64,000 nucleotides of DNA from Sipunculus nudus (GCA_026874595.1 CM049321.1:7066979-7130978); one strand, 5' to 3'. Counted from the stretch's first letter, positions 1 through 11,860 are shown. The notes: generated by a model not told the origin, from the sequence alone. Program-made: numbers and translations.

Positions 1-221
1 CTAGTCCCGTCCTAGTAGTTAGACCACGAAGACACTTCTTTCTGCCCTAACATTTAGGCCATGAATTCAGACATTCTGGCCCTAATTTCATGTCTTGACG
101 GTTGCCTGTATGCCATCACAAACTTCCATAACACTACGCTCCTTTACTGCAGTCGTCCGACACATGATTTCGTTTAACTGGTGATTGCTATGACAAGGTT
201 CCCTGGGAAGGAACACCAGGT

Positions 222-355
222 TGCATTGTACATCTAGCCCAAATATTCACATGCGACACCCGCTCTCGTTGGTCTGAAAAAAAACCTGTTCTGGCATAAA
301 TCAAACCAACGAGAGCGGGTATCGCATGTTTAAAGTTTGAGCTAGATGCACAATG
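222..355. repeat. Hairpin junction of the TIR repeat family
   Basis: Two inverted arms of about 50 bp (222-272 and 303-355) surround a spacer of about 30 bp. The arms share the core GAGAGCGGGT and a CGCATGT segment in opposite orientation. The left arm reads as the right end of an element that began before the window. The right arm reads as the left end of repeat A. The same paired structure recurs at 15530-15660, so it is a recurring junction and not a chance palindrome. Confidence 0.75.
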
Positions 356-618
356 CAATATCTGAACACCGTCCTTGAAATTATGAATAGGAATGAATAT
401 ATATTTGAAATCTAAAGTTTAAAAGTGTGTCTTAGTACCATGACAGGTAAGAAATTTTATATTGAAATAAATATATTGTTTGATGTATGTTTGAGTATCA
501 AGTACAGGTAAGAAACAGGAGCCAACCTCTCTGAGCCACCTTGTCATAGGGAGGCCACACGAATCTATCTATCTATCTATGTATATGTCTGTCTCTCTAT
601 CTATCTATCTATCAATCG

Positions 619-651
<33 letters not shown>

Positions 652-1745
652 CATACATTTAGTGCAACAGTTTTGTAATGTAAGTGTGTTTAAAGTCCCC
701 GGCTTGATATTCAACGTCGTATATTATTTAAGGTGTTTATTTGAAAAGAAACTTTGTCGAGTATAGCAGGAAATTTGAATAATAATTTCAACAAGGATTT
801 TAATAAGTTAAAAAAATACTGATCACAATAGTACTCATTCTTTTTTCTTTAATAAAAACTTGTTTCTTTTAATTTTTTTTCGGGGTCACCGCCTCCATTT
901 ATACTGCTAGCTTAACTAAACATGTACATCTGCAGTGTTCCATTTCGGTTTCGGACTACATGACAGGGCAGTAGCACCTGTCTCATCTTATTAAATATCA
1001 AGTTTTCTAATCATGTCCGGTGACTACAACACCGGGGGTCCCTAAGTATATGATCTTCTCCATTGCTCGTTCATACCGTCAGGGAATTCAAAATATGCGC
1101 ACTCATTTGTGAGTGAAACACAGCCGTTGGGCTCGGCCTTCCCATTAAGCCTGAAGAGCGCCTATCCTGAGTGGAAGCCGAACTTGAAAATTTTCGAGCT
1201 CAGGATCTCCCTGCTTTGTGTTATATGTGCTCTACCTCTAAACCACAGAACGATGCTCTTGTTGCTATGCTTTTAATGATAATATTTGTGATACTCATAT
1301 GGCACCCCTTTTTTATAACGACTGTTCGAAACCCAAAGCTGGAAAAAAAGAACTGGGGGACCTTAAACTAGAATATAACATATAGGGGACTGCATAATAA
1401 GGACAGTCATTGTGTTAATATACACAGATGTCACGCTTATGTTATAAATATATATGTGCGTAAGTGGTAGATTGTTTTAGCTACATTTGTAATGTGTAAA
1501 TGTGTATATTTACACGGGTGATGTTATATTTATGATGCATATTTACCATTAATATTTAATAAAAAGGAGATTTCTTGTAAAGGGTATATGGAATGTGATC
1601 TACTCTCTTTATTACTCGCGTCATCAGCCCTTGAAGTTTAATTAGAGGCCTTAATAGTGCATCCGTAGGCAGGTCCATCTTACTCTTATTGTGCATCCAG
1701 CCCAAATTTTTAAACATGCGACAACCGCTCTCGATTAACCGGGAC
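303..1745. mobile_element. TIR-bounded non-autonomous repeat element, copy A
   Basis: The inverted ends lie at 303-360 and about 1672-1745 and share the core GAGAGCGG plus CGCATG. Between them is a dispersed module (878-1140) that recurs at 14958-15055, 27993-28145, 36290-36412 (reverse) and 50700-50945 (reverse). A stretch near 1618-1690 recurs at 15200-15260, so copies A and B share internal order. I see no transposase or other coding ORF. The length is about 1.44 kb, against about 1.7 kb for copy B. It is probably a non-autonomous DNA element; superfamily and target-site duplication are not determined. Confidence 0.55.
564..651. repeat. Compound microsatellite (TATC)n (TA)n (TG)n
   Basis: Imperfect TATC units run into TA dinucleotides and then TG dinucleotides. 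It lies inside repeat A. Copy B has a comparable compound tract at 14700-14889, so the microsatellite was probably part of the ancestral element. Confidence 0.9.
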
Positions 1746-4381
1746 ACGAACTCTCATTGGTCTGATTCTTTGCCTGTGCAAGAACGGATATTGTCAGATC
1801 AATATGGTGGAAACAATACGATATATCAGGGATGATGCTAGAGCAATATGCAACACCAATATATCTAGATCACCCAGCTCCTGTAATTCCAGTAGCCACT
1901 CCTATAAATGTAACCTACTTGGATATCAATTAATAAAAAATTTGTAAACAGTTTTTGATTCTATGGACCTACGTGTATTGCTATCATGCCTTTTGTCTAA
2001 TTTTATTTAAGTGCACTGGCTCAGTTTCGATAAGGAAAGAGCCTCTGTTCATATAATTGTCAGTGGTTGTACTACTGTTATATCAGTATAATATGTTTGC
2101 GTATTATTATTTGTGTCTAGATATAGATCTATAGACTCGCATCATTTTGTAAAAACCGGATATATTTTACAACAACAAAAAATAAAGAAAAAATTGATAC
2201 ATTTTATAGTATATATTGCCACTGATCAGTACAAGTTTTCCTAAGATTTAAGAATAGGAATAAGAAACAGAGAAACATTCGCTTTATTGTTAAATTTAAA
2301 GTATAAAACATAATCAAACATAACTGACTGGCCTCATTTGTCAACGAGTAAATATACTTTATTTCACGTTTAATAAAGCCCTAAGGAAAACATGGTAGCA
2401 GTAGGTTATCGAGTTAAGTTTTATCAAACGTTCATGTATTGATCACAATTACACAAAACGCCAGACACATGTCAGACATCTGAGACACATTATAAAAAAG
2501 GGCTAGGTCAAATCAAATTAAAACATGGGTGACCTTGATACATTTTTCAAGGTCACATTAGCAATAATGCCATAATGATGGTAGCACAATAACTCGAATG
2601 GGATTAGAGGCAGATTCCCCCAACTTGCAGCATTCACGAAGCTCACGAAGGTTAGGTCAAGTTCGAATATGGATGACCTTCATGCAGTTTTTCAAGGTCA
2701 CAGAGGTAATCTTGGTCTGGGAAATTGGCCTCAAGTTTCATACATGCATTCACAACTTTTTTAGCGATCCCCACATCAGACTCAACCTTTCCCTTGTTCA
2801 TATAAATTTATAAGCAAGCGTCTTATATTTGAAAGAAATCAAGATATAACAATTGAAACGGGAATAAATACATAAAAGACCCATATTACTGATAAGCTTA
2901 TGGTCTTAGTGGCGTCTAACTTCGTAAAATGTTATTTTTTTTTAACGAATTGTTTATTGCTACTTCCATGTTATCACATAAAGTGTCATTAATATTACAT
3001 TTGATCAATGGAATTTTAATTGACGTGTCGATCCTATGTGCCATGTATACGAAACCTCATGTATATGCACTGAGAAAACAAACATATTCTTTACTTGCCC
3101 GTTGGTTAAACAAAAAAAATATAAATGATTAGTCAGGAATGCCTCTAGTTGCACTCCTGATATATCTCATAAAATATAAAAAAAATGACATTTATGCCTT
3201 CAATCATATGATCTAAATTTTTAGTATAGATTATAAATTAAATTGAAAGAAGGCGGCTGGACAATACTAAGACCTTAATGTAACAAAAATACGGCATAGT
3301 ATAAATGTATCTGATAAGCAATTAATATCACAAGGTAAACATTCCTTCTTGTGTATCTAACATAGCCTTTTGAATTAAAAGCTAGAATGTTAGCAGTATA
3401 ATAACATAAGAAAGTTCCTGTTTGGATCATATGCATATACGAATATAAGTTTATTTAAAAAAAGCACAACAAGGACAATACTCGTGATTAACACGATATG
3501 ATAAAGGAGTAAAGGGTCGCCTGTACGGGTATCAAGAAACACTCATGCTACAAACATACAATATGTTTAGTGTTTATTTGAAATAAAAACATAGATAAAT
3601 TGACCACAATTACACAATACATGGGTTATCTGAGATTCAGTTCATAATGTATGTTACATTACTCTGAAACTAAAATAAAGCTTCGTTGTCTCATGAAAGG
3701 ATTTTTTATATCTAAGGTGAAATAGCAGCGAATGAGACAGTTGTCATATTGGCGAGCATATGGTTGCCTTGGGTTGATAGTGGAAACTTTGCAAAAGATA
3801 TTGTATGCCAACGAATCGTGATATAATGCTGAAAACGAAAACACCGTATATTGTCTAGTGCTTTATTCATAACAACAGGATTATTTTTAGTGCCACGCCA
3901 TTTTGGTGCTCCTTTCATAGGAACGAAGTTGTTATGCTATTGTAAGTTTCACTTCTTAAATAACACTACAGAGTGTAAGGAAAGACTGACCTGTACATCG
4001 TACCCAAGTTTTGTAGCACGTTACTTGTAAAAAAGTTATCATGAGACTGTCATCAACTCAAATTGAAATTTCCTGGGCTCACGAAACAACATGTTAAATA
4101 CATCACTTTGACGGGAAAGACTTATTTAGTCCGTGACATTTATTTACAAAACATGACACCTACCAGCTACTCTCTTGTGTCTCTGCGGTACTCGTCACGT
4201 CCCGGTTCTCTTATATTGTATTATGCTTCACTAAGCAATGCTTCCCTCATACCCGAATGTTAACTTGTCGAAGACCCACTGCTACATCTATACCAGTTTT
4301 TGTACAAATATGTGTTAAATCCGTTTAAAACATAGGTCCTTTTTCTCGGCCTTGCAGATCAAATTATATTTTCATATGGTA
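1746..4381. other. Unrecognised AT-rich interval
   Basis: No convincing exon, RNA gene or known repeat is visible. Short ORFs here are 60-71 codons and show no domain or clear splice structure. The part from about 3540 to 3960 is a diverged copy of about 15900-16300, upstream of the second phospholipase copy, which supports the tandem duplication. The start of the interval repeats the conserved junction spacer of the hairpin family (about 1760-1800). Confidence 0.6.
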
Positions 4382-4735
4382 TGGTGTAATGAAGATTAAA
4401 TCAGTTACAGTGTCGGTCATACTGGATTAATATGAAGACGTCATGGTGAAATGAAGATTAAATCAGTCACAGTGTCCGTCATACTGGATTAATATGAAGA
4501 CGTCACATATATCTAAATGTTTCAGATACAATGATTACTACTTAACACCGCCACGTCGTCGTATATCAGCTTGTCACAGTATCGCTTCGTACAGATTTAA
4601 TGTGAAGACAACACACATATCTACATGTTTCAGATACAATGATTACTGCTTTACAGGCCCACGTCGTCGTATATCAACTTGTTACCGGGCAAAAAGATAC
4701 TGCATTTACGTAAGACAGCGTGCTTGCTTATCATC
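4382..4735. repeat. Short tandem duplications upstream of sPLA2 copy 1
   Basis: A unit of about 60 bp is repeated at about 4382-4441 and 4442-4502 with few mismatches. Behind it a unit of about 105-118 bp containing ACGTCGTCGTATATCA occurs at about 4497-4600 and 4603-4715. The same block appears once upstream of copy 2 (about 16570-16790) and in reverse at about 5727-5800 in intron 1. The 86-codon ORF across it is only the repeat and is not called a gene. Confidence 0.75.
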
Positions 4736-5108
4736 TCCTACCATTGACAGATGATGCTTGATTTTAGTAACGTTTTGATCATCTTCCATAAAAAAATCTC
4801 GAAGACCAATGTCAGAATTTGGGTTCAATTCAGATAGATATTTGCAGTAACTGTCCAAGAAAGTTTTACTTCCCTTGCAGAATATTTATGATACACTGAC
4901 ATTTTTATTACATATAATCCGAAAATAATATACAGTGTAGGTGTTAAGAAAAACCTTACATTTCCTCCTTCCCACGACCAAAAAGTCACGTGGTTTTAGT
5001 ATGATAATAAAATTTTCCTCATGAATCTTCCTGGTGCACAATGGATAATGTTTATATCAGGGGACCTGAAACACTAAGGAAACATAGCTGTACTGACGAC
5101 TGTGTAAA

Positions 5109-5154
5109 ATGGCGGCCTACAAGTGCGTCGTTTTGATAACCATTCTGGCAACTG
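5109..5154 (+). CDS. sPLA2 copy 1 exon 1: signal peptide
   Basis: Fifteen codons plus one base (phase 1) encode a hydrophobic leader beginning MAAYK. The donor is GTAAGT at 5155, a perfect consensus. Copy 2 has the same length and near-identical sequence, while copy 3 has one extra codon. A TTTATA lies at about 5051, but no transcription start can be fixed. Confidence 0.85.
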
Positions 5155-8100
5155 GTAAGTCTTAAACTTTAACCTCTAGATTATAAATGTAATTACAGGT
5201 TATTCTACACACAAACACACAAACACGCACACACAGTCTTACCTTTATAAATAACTCCATCTGACTGTACTTCGCAGCTTAATCCTTCACACATACGCTT
5301 TCGCTTTTCATTTCCTTCATTCTGATTATATGTCGGATTATAGCGAGATTTTATATGTGTGCAAGTCTGTGGATCAATACATTTATTTGATATTTTACAT
5401 ATATTTTCAATATCTATTCATTTAGATGCAACTGGTGATTTAACGATTTCAGCACAACCTAGATGTAATTAATCGTAGATAATAGATTTAAAATATAATA
5501 TTAATAGATAATAGGTTTAAATATATAGATAAATAATGTTTATTGCAGACTCGTGGTCCATATACATACATGTATGAGTATATAAACAAAAACTATACAT
5601 ATATATAAATACACAAAAAATATAGATACACATATATTTGCATACAAATATACATACATATACATGCACACACACATATATATACATATATACAGGTACA
5701 TACATATACATACATAGATGGAAATGGTATACATCATTTTGCCCGGTAACAAGTTGATATACAACGACGTGGGCGAGTGAAACAGTATCATTGCTGTGTA
5801 TACTAACTATATACACTGAACCTGCATGGCTGTCATACATCTATATACATACACACATACATGCGCATAAACATATATATACGTTGTATGTATAAATGCA
5901 TTATACACGCATGCATATATACATAAATATACAAATGTATGCACATATATGTATACAAGAATGATACGCGACAAAGGATATCTTGTCTATTGCATAGACT
6001 AAACTTATAAGCCGGCCTCTCACTTGCACCAGATGACCCGTCAACTTTGACGTGACGTCATAATAAAATACATGAATATAGCCCGCCAAAAACATGCAGA
6101 ATTATGTGAAATCTCACTACTTAACAATGATCTGTGTTAATTCTGTGTAACAATAATACCCTGTACACATCAACCAGTGTACTTGTTTACACACGCATAC
6201 ATACATATACACATACATATACAAACATATATGTACATACATATACACACACATTTATATACGTGCATACATTCACTTGCACTTAAACCTTCATATACAT
6301 ACATAAAAAATACATATATACACACAAACATATACGTATATACACACACACACACACATATATATATATAAGAGATTACGCTATGAAACAGTCTTTAACA
6401 TCTGTGCGATTGTTCTAGTTTTTGCCGAGAAACAAGGATTGCTCCCACAGGTGAAATAGGTCCGATCTTACATTCAATACATTCAAAATCAACTTTGAAT
6501 TAACTCTTTACAAACTGACGGGCCTCTTCAGCTTTTGTGTTTGGGTTTAGACGAGACACAAACAGGGACAGGAAGCGTTTTCGGGAGGACAACTCGCTCT
6601 TCTGAGAGGATGATTTACCAACAACTAAGTTCGTTCGGCGTTTTGTTCTCTTGACTACTTTCGTGGATCCGTCATCATTCTGTCCATCTTATTCTTCAAC
6701 GGCGTTTTGTCTAGATTTTTCTACTGACTGTTCATTGATTACTTCGGTTTTTGGCTTAGCACGGCTAGAAGTCAGATCAGTAGGGATTTCGCTTTGGTTA
6801 GAAGTAGACCTCTATCGATGAGTGTTATCGTCAGTGTGTAAGCGGTTTACTCTCAATTGATTTAGATTCTACTACTTTTACTTATATTGGAGATAAGTTC
6901 TTAACATGAGATGTTAATTTCAGCAGTTGCAGTAATTTTACCAGGAGATCATGGGAAACAATGTCGCTTTTGTTGACAATGTGACCCTACATTTCGCTTA
7001 TTATTAGTCCCCTGTCCGTGATAGTGGATGACGATTTACTCTAGGCACTAATACTTCCTGTATGGTCTGGTCAGCGTATTCAGTAGCCGTATCTTCACTC
7101 GCTGCGTCTGACGCAAATCTATCGCCGGCGTACACAAGAGGCCATTCAATGCACGCACCTTCAAAACAGTACAGGATGTCATCCATTCGAGTGCCACGCT
7201 ACTATGCTATTTTTTGCAGTTCATGCATTTGTGATATTGTTCAGCAACAGTCACTTTTGCTGGTAAACATATTGTCTAGCCTTAAGTTTGGCTAAAGAAA
7301 TCACCTGACGTGATCAGTTTTTATTGCGAAATTATATCACAAAGCGGGTGAACGATAACCAGTGAAGTTAGTTGTTGCTGCTATAGCAACCACAATGATA
7401 GTGCTTAAAAAGGTCCAGAAAGGACCGAAATGTAAATTTTTGACTTGCCTTGTGTCCTTTGGGAATATGTTTCGCAAGTTATTGATTTTACATATATTTT
7501 CACTAGAATAATTCTCTTGTTTTGCTCAAACTCTCTGATGTGACCCTTAAATTACAAGAGCGGAAAAAATACCAAATATTATGCATACTATTGGAATTTA
7601 ATAGAATCATCGTTATTCAGTAGAGTAGAGACTGTACTTGCCTATGATAAATTAAAAAAAATGCAACTGCCGCTAACTTTATGTTTTACAGCGTTAGGCT
7701 TCCGAGTTGGAGGATTATATGTTTGCATGCTGTACCTTGAGATCCAACTACAAAGTTTTCTAGCATGTTCTGTTTCACAGCAGGCCGCTTAAACAACATT
7801 CCATATATCATGTGCGTATATCATTTTAATATGTCTCCACGCAGTGGTCAGCGAATTACAAAGACGAGATCTTGTGAGTCTGGGACTTCTGCTTCTAAAA
7901 GAGGCGAGACTCAGCCCGAAACAGATAGTCAGACTTAATGGTCATGGTAACTTCTGTGGCCTAGGAGGGAGCGGCAAACCCGTGGACGATCTCGACAGGT
8001 GAGATATACAATTATGTATTATTTGAACCTTTTTTATTTATTTATATTCCTGTAGTCAAACCAATTTTCTCCTGTATTATTAATATAGATTATTTGATTA

Positions 8101-9010
8101 TTATTTATTTCTTTTGTTTATGCTGTCGCGGATCCAGGATTATGGAAAGGGTAGGGCAAAACCCAGGGAGGCTAATAAGAAAACCTAAAAAAAGTCCTCT
8201 GATCCGTAAAGCCAGGGTTGCAGGCCGACAAAATTGGTTCAAACCCCTGAAAAAGGAGGAGCCTGGACCCCCTCCACCCCACCCCCCCCCCTTGATCTGC
8301 CACTGTTAAGTGTTTACCATCAGAGATGGAATAGCTCTTTAATAATAATAAAATTAACAGCGTACCTTTATTATTATTATGATTATTACATCCAGTTTCC
8401 TAATTCGTGTTTTAGAAGAGATCCATTCCCCTCCTATATTAAATGTTAAAGTATTTAGATCCTTTAAGTCTTATTCCAATTCAGTTTTGGCCTAATTTCT
8501 TGTCAGTCATATGTCAGTGTCAATCACACTTTGCTCAAGGTGAGAGACAATTTCTGTTAGAAATGTTTTATCATTTGGTTTAAAAGAAAGTTATATAAAC
8601 GTGTTTCATCTGGTTATAAGTGATGGTTCCTGATCATATAACCATATATATATAATATTTTTTGTAGAGATAATATACTATTTAGAGTCAAAACCGACCA
8701 TCGGGTACACCGTACTTCATCAGTGTACCTGATTAGACTGTTCATCATCAAGACAGTTTGATATAATTCAGTGAGTTATACCATGCCAGTGATTCTTTAA
8801 AAAAACAAAAAGCATGGTTACATCTTCACCAGTGTCTTTAAATCAATCAACAGTGAAAAATGCAGCCGGTTAATCGAAAAGAACCGTTACCAAGTAGGGA
8901 CTGGTTCTTTCATAGAAAATATCTGTATACTTTCTGATAATAGTACTTATGTAATACAACTAGTTTCATGATTAGTTTTTGAAGAAACAACACACACATA
9001 CATACATACA

Positions 9011-9045
<35 letters not shown>

Positions 9046-10206
9046 TGGAACCCCGCCTTGCGACCACCCTACAATTGCGACCACCCCACAGTTAAGACCA
9101 CCTTGCTTGGTTCCGATTTTTTTTAGTTTATTTTTGTTTATAAATGACTCAAAATTACGACCACCCCTGAATTCAGAATTACGACCAGATTTTCTGGCCC
9201 CAGCGCTAATGCGACCTCGATAATGCGACCACCGCCGAGAAGTACTGAACAACATTGTCATGAGTCAATGGGGCTGCGCCTTGTCACAGGCGCCTTAGCA
9301 AAAGATAAAACGGGTTAAAAGGTTTCTCAACCCGAGTATAAAATCTTGTTCCGCATACCTCCCTGACTCGGTGTCTGCGTTGAAACTTCTTGTGGCCTAG
9401 GGTATAGATCAAAGAGGGTAACCATCGGCCTGATAACTTAATGAGCCGGTCTGCCCTTGGGTCTTGGGCCAGCAATACTAATTGCCCCTCTGTGAACACC
9501 TGTATTACAGATTCCCTTAGTGCGGGGTTGAGAGCTTAACATTTCAACTCATCACATATTTTCGATCCTCATTGGTCATACCTGTGTTCATACCTTACTC
9601 ACATAGTAATGAGCAGTCATTAAAATGTATAAATAAAGCTTGCATGGTTTATTTTTCTACTGGTTCAGTTTGCATTTAAATTACTTGCTGTTATGCGACC
9701 ATGCCTCTGAAAGAGCTCTCCTTGAAGGAGAAAGTGGCGTTAATCAAGGCGGCAACACAAGGACGCAGTCAGCACCAACAGGCACAACAGTTTAGCATGC
9801 GATTCAAGTGCACGCGATATATATACAAAAGCGGATAGCAAAATATATGACAGCGCGGTATTAAGATAATATGTATTCAGTAGGTTGTCATCGTATTATT
9901 GTTAATCCAGTGCTATTATGTATTAATCATCAGTCATTACGTATGTTTATATGTATATTAATTTTTATCATAAATAAAAATATAAAATAATTTTGTTTTC
10001 TTTTCAGTTGTACACAAAAAACATTCATAATAAGGGCCCGTTAAATAAAATATTTTGTATTAATTCATATTAAAGATATGCAATTAAATACATATTAAAC
10101 ATCAGCGTGTTATATGCGACCAAGGGAAGGGTTTCACAAATACGACCACCCCCAAATTACGACCATTTTCCTCAGTCCCCAGGGTGGTCGTAATTGTGGG
10201 GTTCCA

Positions 10207-10255
<49 letters not shown>

Positions 10256-11661
10256 CGTTGGCCTTGCAGGTGCTGCGAGGTGCATGATGAATGTTATGCA
10301 GGGAGAGGCAGATGGTGCTGGATACCCTTTCATTTGCTACCATACAGACACAGATGTTCATTTCCGTCCAAATCCTGTCACTGCCTTGGTATGAATTCAT
10401 AAACATATGTACAATCATATATCACGTTCCATAAAAGGTGCATATATATGAATCTTCTAATGATTATTTTCTTCTTCTTCTTCTTCATCTTCTTCTTCTT
10501 CTCCTCCTCCTCCGTATTATTATTTTAATTATTTATTATGAATTCTATTTCTTTATTTCTCTATTATTTTGAATTTGTTACGGTGTTGTTTACTTTATTA
10601 CTTTATTCACTGTATGATATATTCAGTCATGGAATTATGACCCTGAGTTCTTATATTTCTGAAAAAAAATCATCCATTCATTCAGTGACGGACTGATTGA
10701 AGATTGCTGATTTTACCATGAAAATTATTTAAAACGAATAATTTCCAAATTGGCTCTGCTTTTCTGGAGCATCCAACACATAAACAATTAGTTTGGAAAT
10801 ATTAGAGAGCTAAACTGAGGCCTGACTCGAGAGCAATATTCTCTGGTATGGATTCAATTTTTTTTAAGTCCAAGTGTCAGATTAAGTCTTGAAGCAAATG
10901 GTGTCGGACTTAAATCCGGTCAGTAATCCGAGACCGAGCACAATTTCAGGTTATATAAAGCATTCCCATTTCGAAGCAGACATGCCTAGTTTACGCTCTG
11001 TTTAACTTAACAAAAACGATTTCCAAAATAATTGTTTTTTTTTGTGCGTAGAATTTATGTTTGTTTGGATATTGTCCAAAAGCAATATTACACCAGGTGC
11101 TTAAAGCTTGTGTAATTGAAAGGATGTCGAATTATGACTATGATTATGAATTAAGTACTGGTAGGTTACACTAGATTACCCAAATGGTCTCGAGATCGAA
11201 GATTTAGTCTCGGTCTTGGTGTAGGTCCCGATTCCCAAAATTTTTGACTTCGGTCCTGGTCTTTGATAACATAGCCAATGATCAACAACAATACTCTACT
11301 TGGTCTCAGCTTACCGAAAAAAGGTCAGGGTAGTTTCTCACATTTTGCAATATACATGTACTGTTATGATAAAAGATCGTCAGCGATGTTACAGACGTGA
11401 AAGTGAACAAAGAGTGAACCGGCAAAACTTCAATCAGCTACCAACTAAATTATACAAAAGGAGCCTCTAGGGCAACCAGAGTTGCTCGGCAGATTATCCT
11501 TCTAACGTTACAGACGTGAATGTTGAATTTGTACAGTTTTACAGCGAATTATATATTCCTTCTTTGCAGACCGCTCTGGCACATGCCGTCGCAAAGCATG
11601 CGAGTGTGACCTTAATTTTGCCAAATGCGTCAAGCGGTACCGCCATCTGATAAGAAGTTAA
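5109..11661 (+). CDS. Secreted phospholipase A2, copy 1 (four exons, intact)
   Basis: It encodes a secreted, calcium-dependent phospholipase A2 that hydrolyses the sn-2 acyl ester of phospholipids, acting outside the cell or in secretory granules. Exons are 5109-5154, 7845-7998, 10270-10388 and 11570-11661, giving 411 nt and 136 residues, typical of sPLA2. All introns are GT-AG, in phases 1, 2 and 1. Residues 1 to about 20 form a hydrophobic signal peptide. A dibasic QRRD follows near residue 22 and may end a propeptide. The calcium loop FCGLGGSG is at 52-59. The active-site helix CCEVHDECY is at 68-76, with catalytic His72 and Asp73. CECD is at 117-120, with Asp120. About 12 cysteines follow the signal, consistent with six disulfides. 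The start was chosen because ATGGCGG after TGTAAA is shared by all three copies. AATAAA lies at 11861. The sPLA2 group (I, II or IX-like) is not assigned. Venom, digestive or defence roles are all possible. Confidence 0.87.
5155..7844 (+). other. Intron 1 of sPLA2 copy 1
   Basis: It is 2690 bp, against 536 bp in copy 2 and 373 bp in copy 3. The extra length holds TACA/TATA-rich microsatellites (about 5540-5960 and 6180-6370) and the reversed ACGTCGTCG block at about 5727-5800. The ORFs across the microsatellites are Tyr/Ile/Cys-rich artefacts. I see no nested gene. Confidence 0.7.
7845..7998 (+). CDS. sPLA2 copy 1 exon 2: pro-region and calcium loop
   Basis: The exon opens in phase 1 after CACGCAG and closes in phase 2 before GTGAGA. 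It encodes the amphipathic N-terminal helix (LVSLGLLLLKEARLS) and the calcium loop ending PVDDLDR. Compared with copies 2 and 3 it starts five codons later, because the upstream acceptor used there reads AAT here; the frame is unchanged. Confidence 0.85.
8123..8305. mobile_element. 183-bp MITE in intron 2 of sPLA2 copy 1
   Basis: The ends read CTGTCGCGGATCCAGG on the left and, reverse-complemented, CAGTGGCAGATCAAGG on the right. They match the ends of the 190-bp element at 42137-42326. The interior is purine-rich on the plus strand and then C-rich, as in the relative. It is absent from the equivalent place in copy 2, so it inserted after the duplication or was lost there. The flanks give only an imperfect 5-bp match (TTATG/TTAAG). 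Confidence 0.5.
9043..10209. mobile_element. pogo/Tigger-like DNA transposon remnant (non-autonomous)
   Basis: The element is 1167 bp with inverted ends. Both start CAGTGGAACCCC, and after a 7-base mismatch block both have CGACCACCCT. A TA dinucleotide lies on each side, as expected of pogo/Tc1-mariner insertion, here within a (TA)n tract. CGACCACC-type motifs recur just inside both ends. A 45-codon remnant at 9701-9838 resembles the N-terminal helix-turn-helix of CENP-B/pogo transposases. No DDE catalytic domain remains, so it cannot move by itself. It sits in intron 2 of sPLA2 copy 1, ending 60 bp before exon 3. Confidence 0.82.
9701..9838 (+). pseudogene. CENP-B N-terminal HTH fragment of a pogo transposase
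   Basis: The 45-codon ORF begins MPLKELSLKEKVALIKAA and continues with a Gln-rich segment ending QQFSMRFK. The pattern LSLKEKVxLIKAA followed by a glycine/serine/glutamine turn is typical of the psq-like/CENP-B N-terminal DNA-binding domain of pogo and Tigger transposases. It then runs out of frame and stops at TAG. The rest of a normal transposase (about 450 residues or more) is deleted. Confidence 0.65.
10210..10252. repeat. (TA)n tract just before exon 3 of sPLA2 copy 1
   Basis: An uninterrupted TA run ends 17 bases before the exon 3 acceptor AG (10268-10269) and occupies the place of a polypyrimidine tract. Copy 2 has the same arrangement at 20711-20754, so it predates their duplication. 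Confidence 0.9.
10270..10388 (+). CDS. sPLA2 copy 1 exon 3: active-site helix and variable loop
   Basis: The exon encodes CCEVHDECY, matching the sPLA2 histidine active-site signature, and then a 30-residue loop rich in Trp, Arg, His and Cys that ends CHCL. It has 39 full codons, against 37 in copy 2 and 34 in copy 3. The acceptor is CCTTGCAG and the donor is GTATGA. Confidence 0.87.
10468..10515. repeat. (CTT)n/(CTC)n microsatellite in intron 3
   Basis: A pyrimidine-only trinucleotide run in intron 3 of copy 1. Nothing else is recognised in this 1181-bp intron. GGTCTC/GGTCTT-like imperfect repeats occur near 11180-11270. Confidence 0.8.
11570..11661 (+). CDS. sPLA2 copy 1 exon 4: CxCD motif and C-terminus
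   Basis: The final exon opens after TTTGCAG. It encodes ACECDLNFAKC, the sPLA2 aspartate signature, and the basic tail KRYRHLIRS before TAA. The tail is identical in all three copies, making this the most conserved exon of the cluster. Confidence 0.88.
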
Positions 11662-11860
11662 ACGCTCTATGTTCAGCTACCCATGCAAAAAACAAGATGA
11701 GCAGGGCTGAAGATTTCTCTTATGATATATGTCATCATTTGGTAGATATGGATTTACAATCCCCTTTAAAGTTAAGATTGTTTCAAACCCACAAAAGTCA
11801 CAAGATTTGGCGACATATGAAAGTTGTACTTCAATGCTGTGATGTTGTACGAACTATCAG

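Noticed and set aside
5517-6371. Several Tyr/Ile/Cys-rich ORFs in intron 1 of sPLA2 copy 1
   Set aside because: They are readings of TACA/TATA microsatellites in several frames on both strands.
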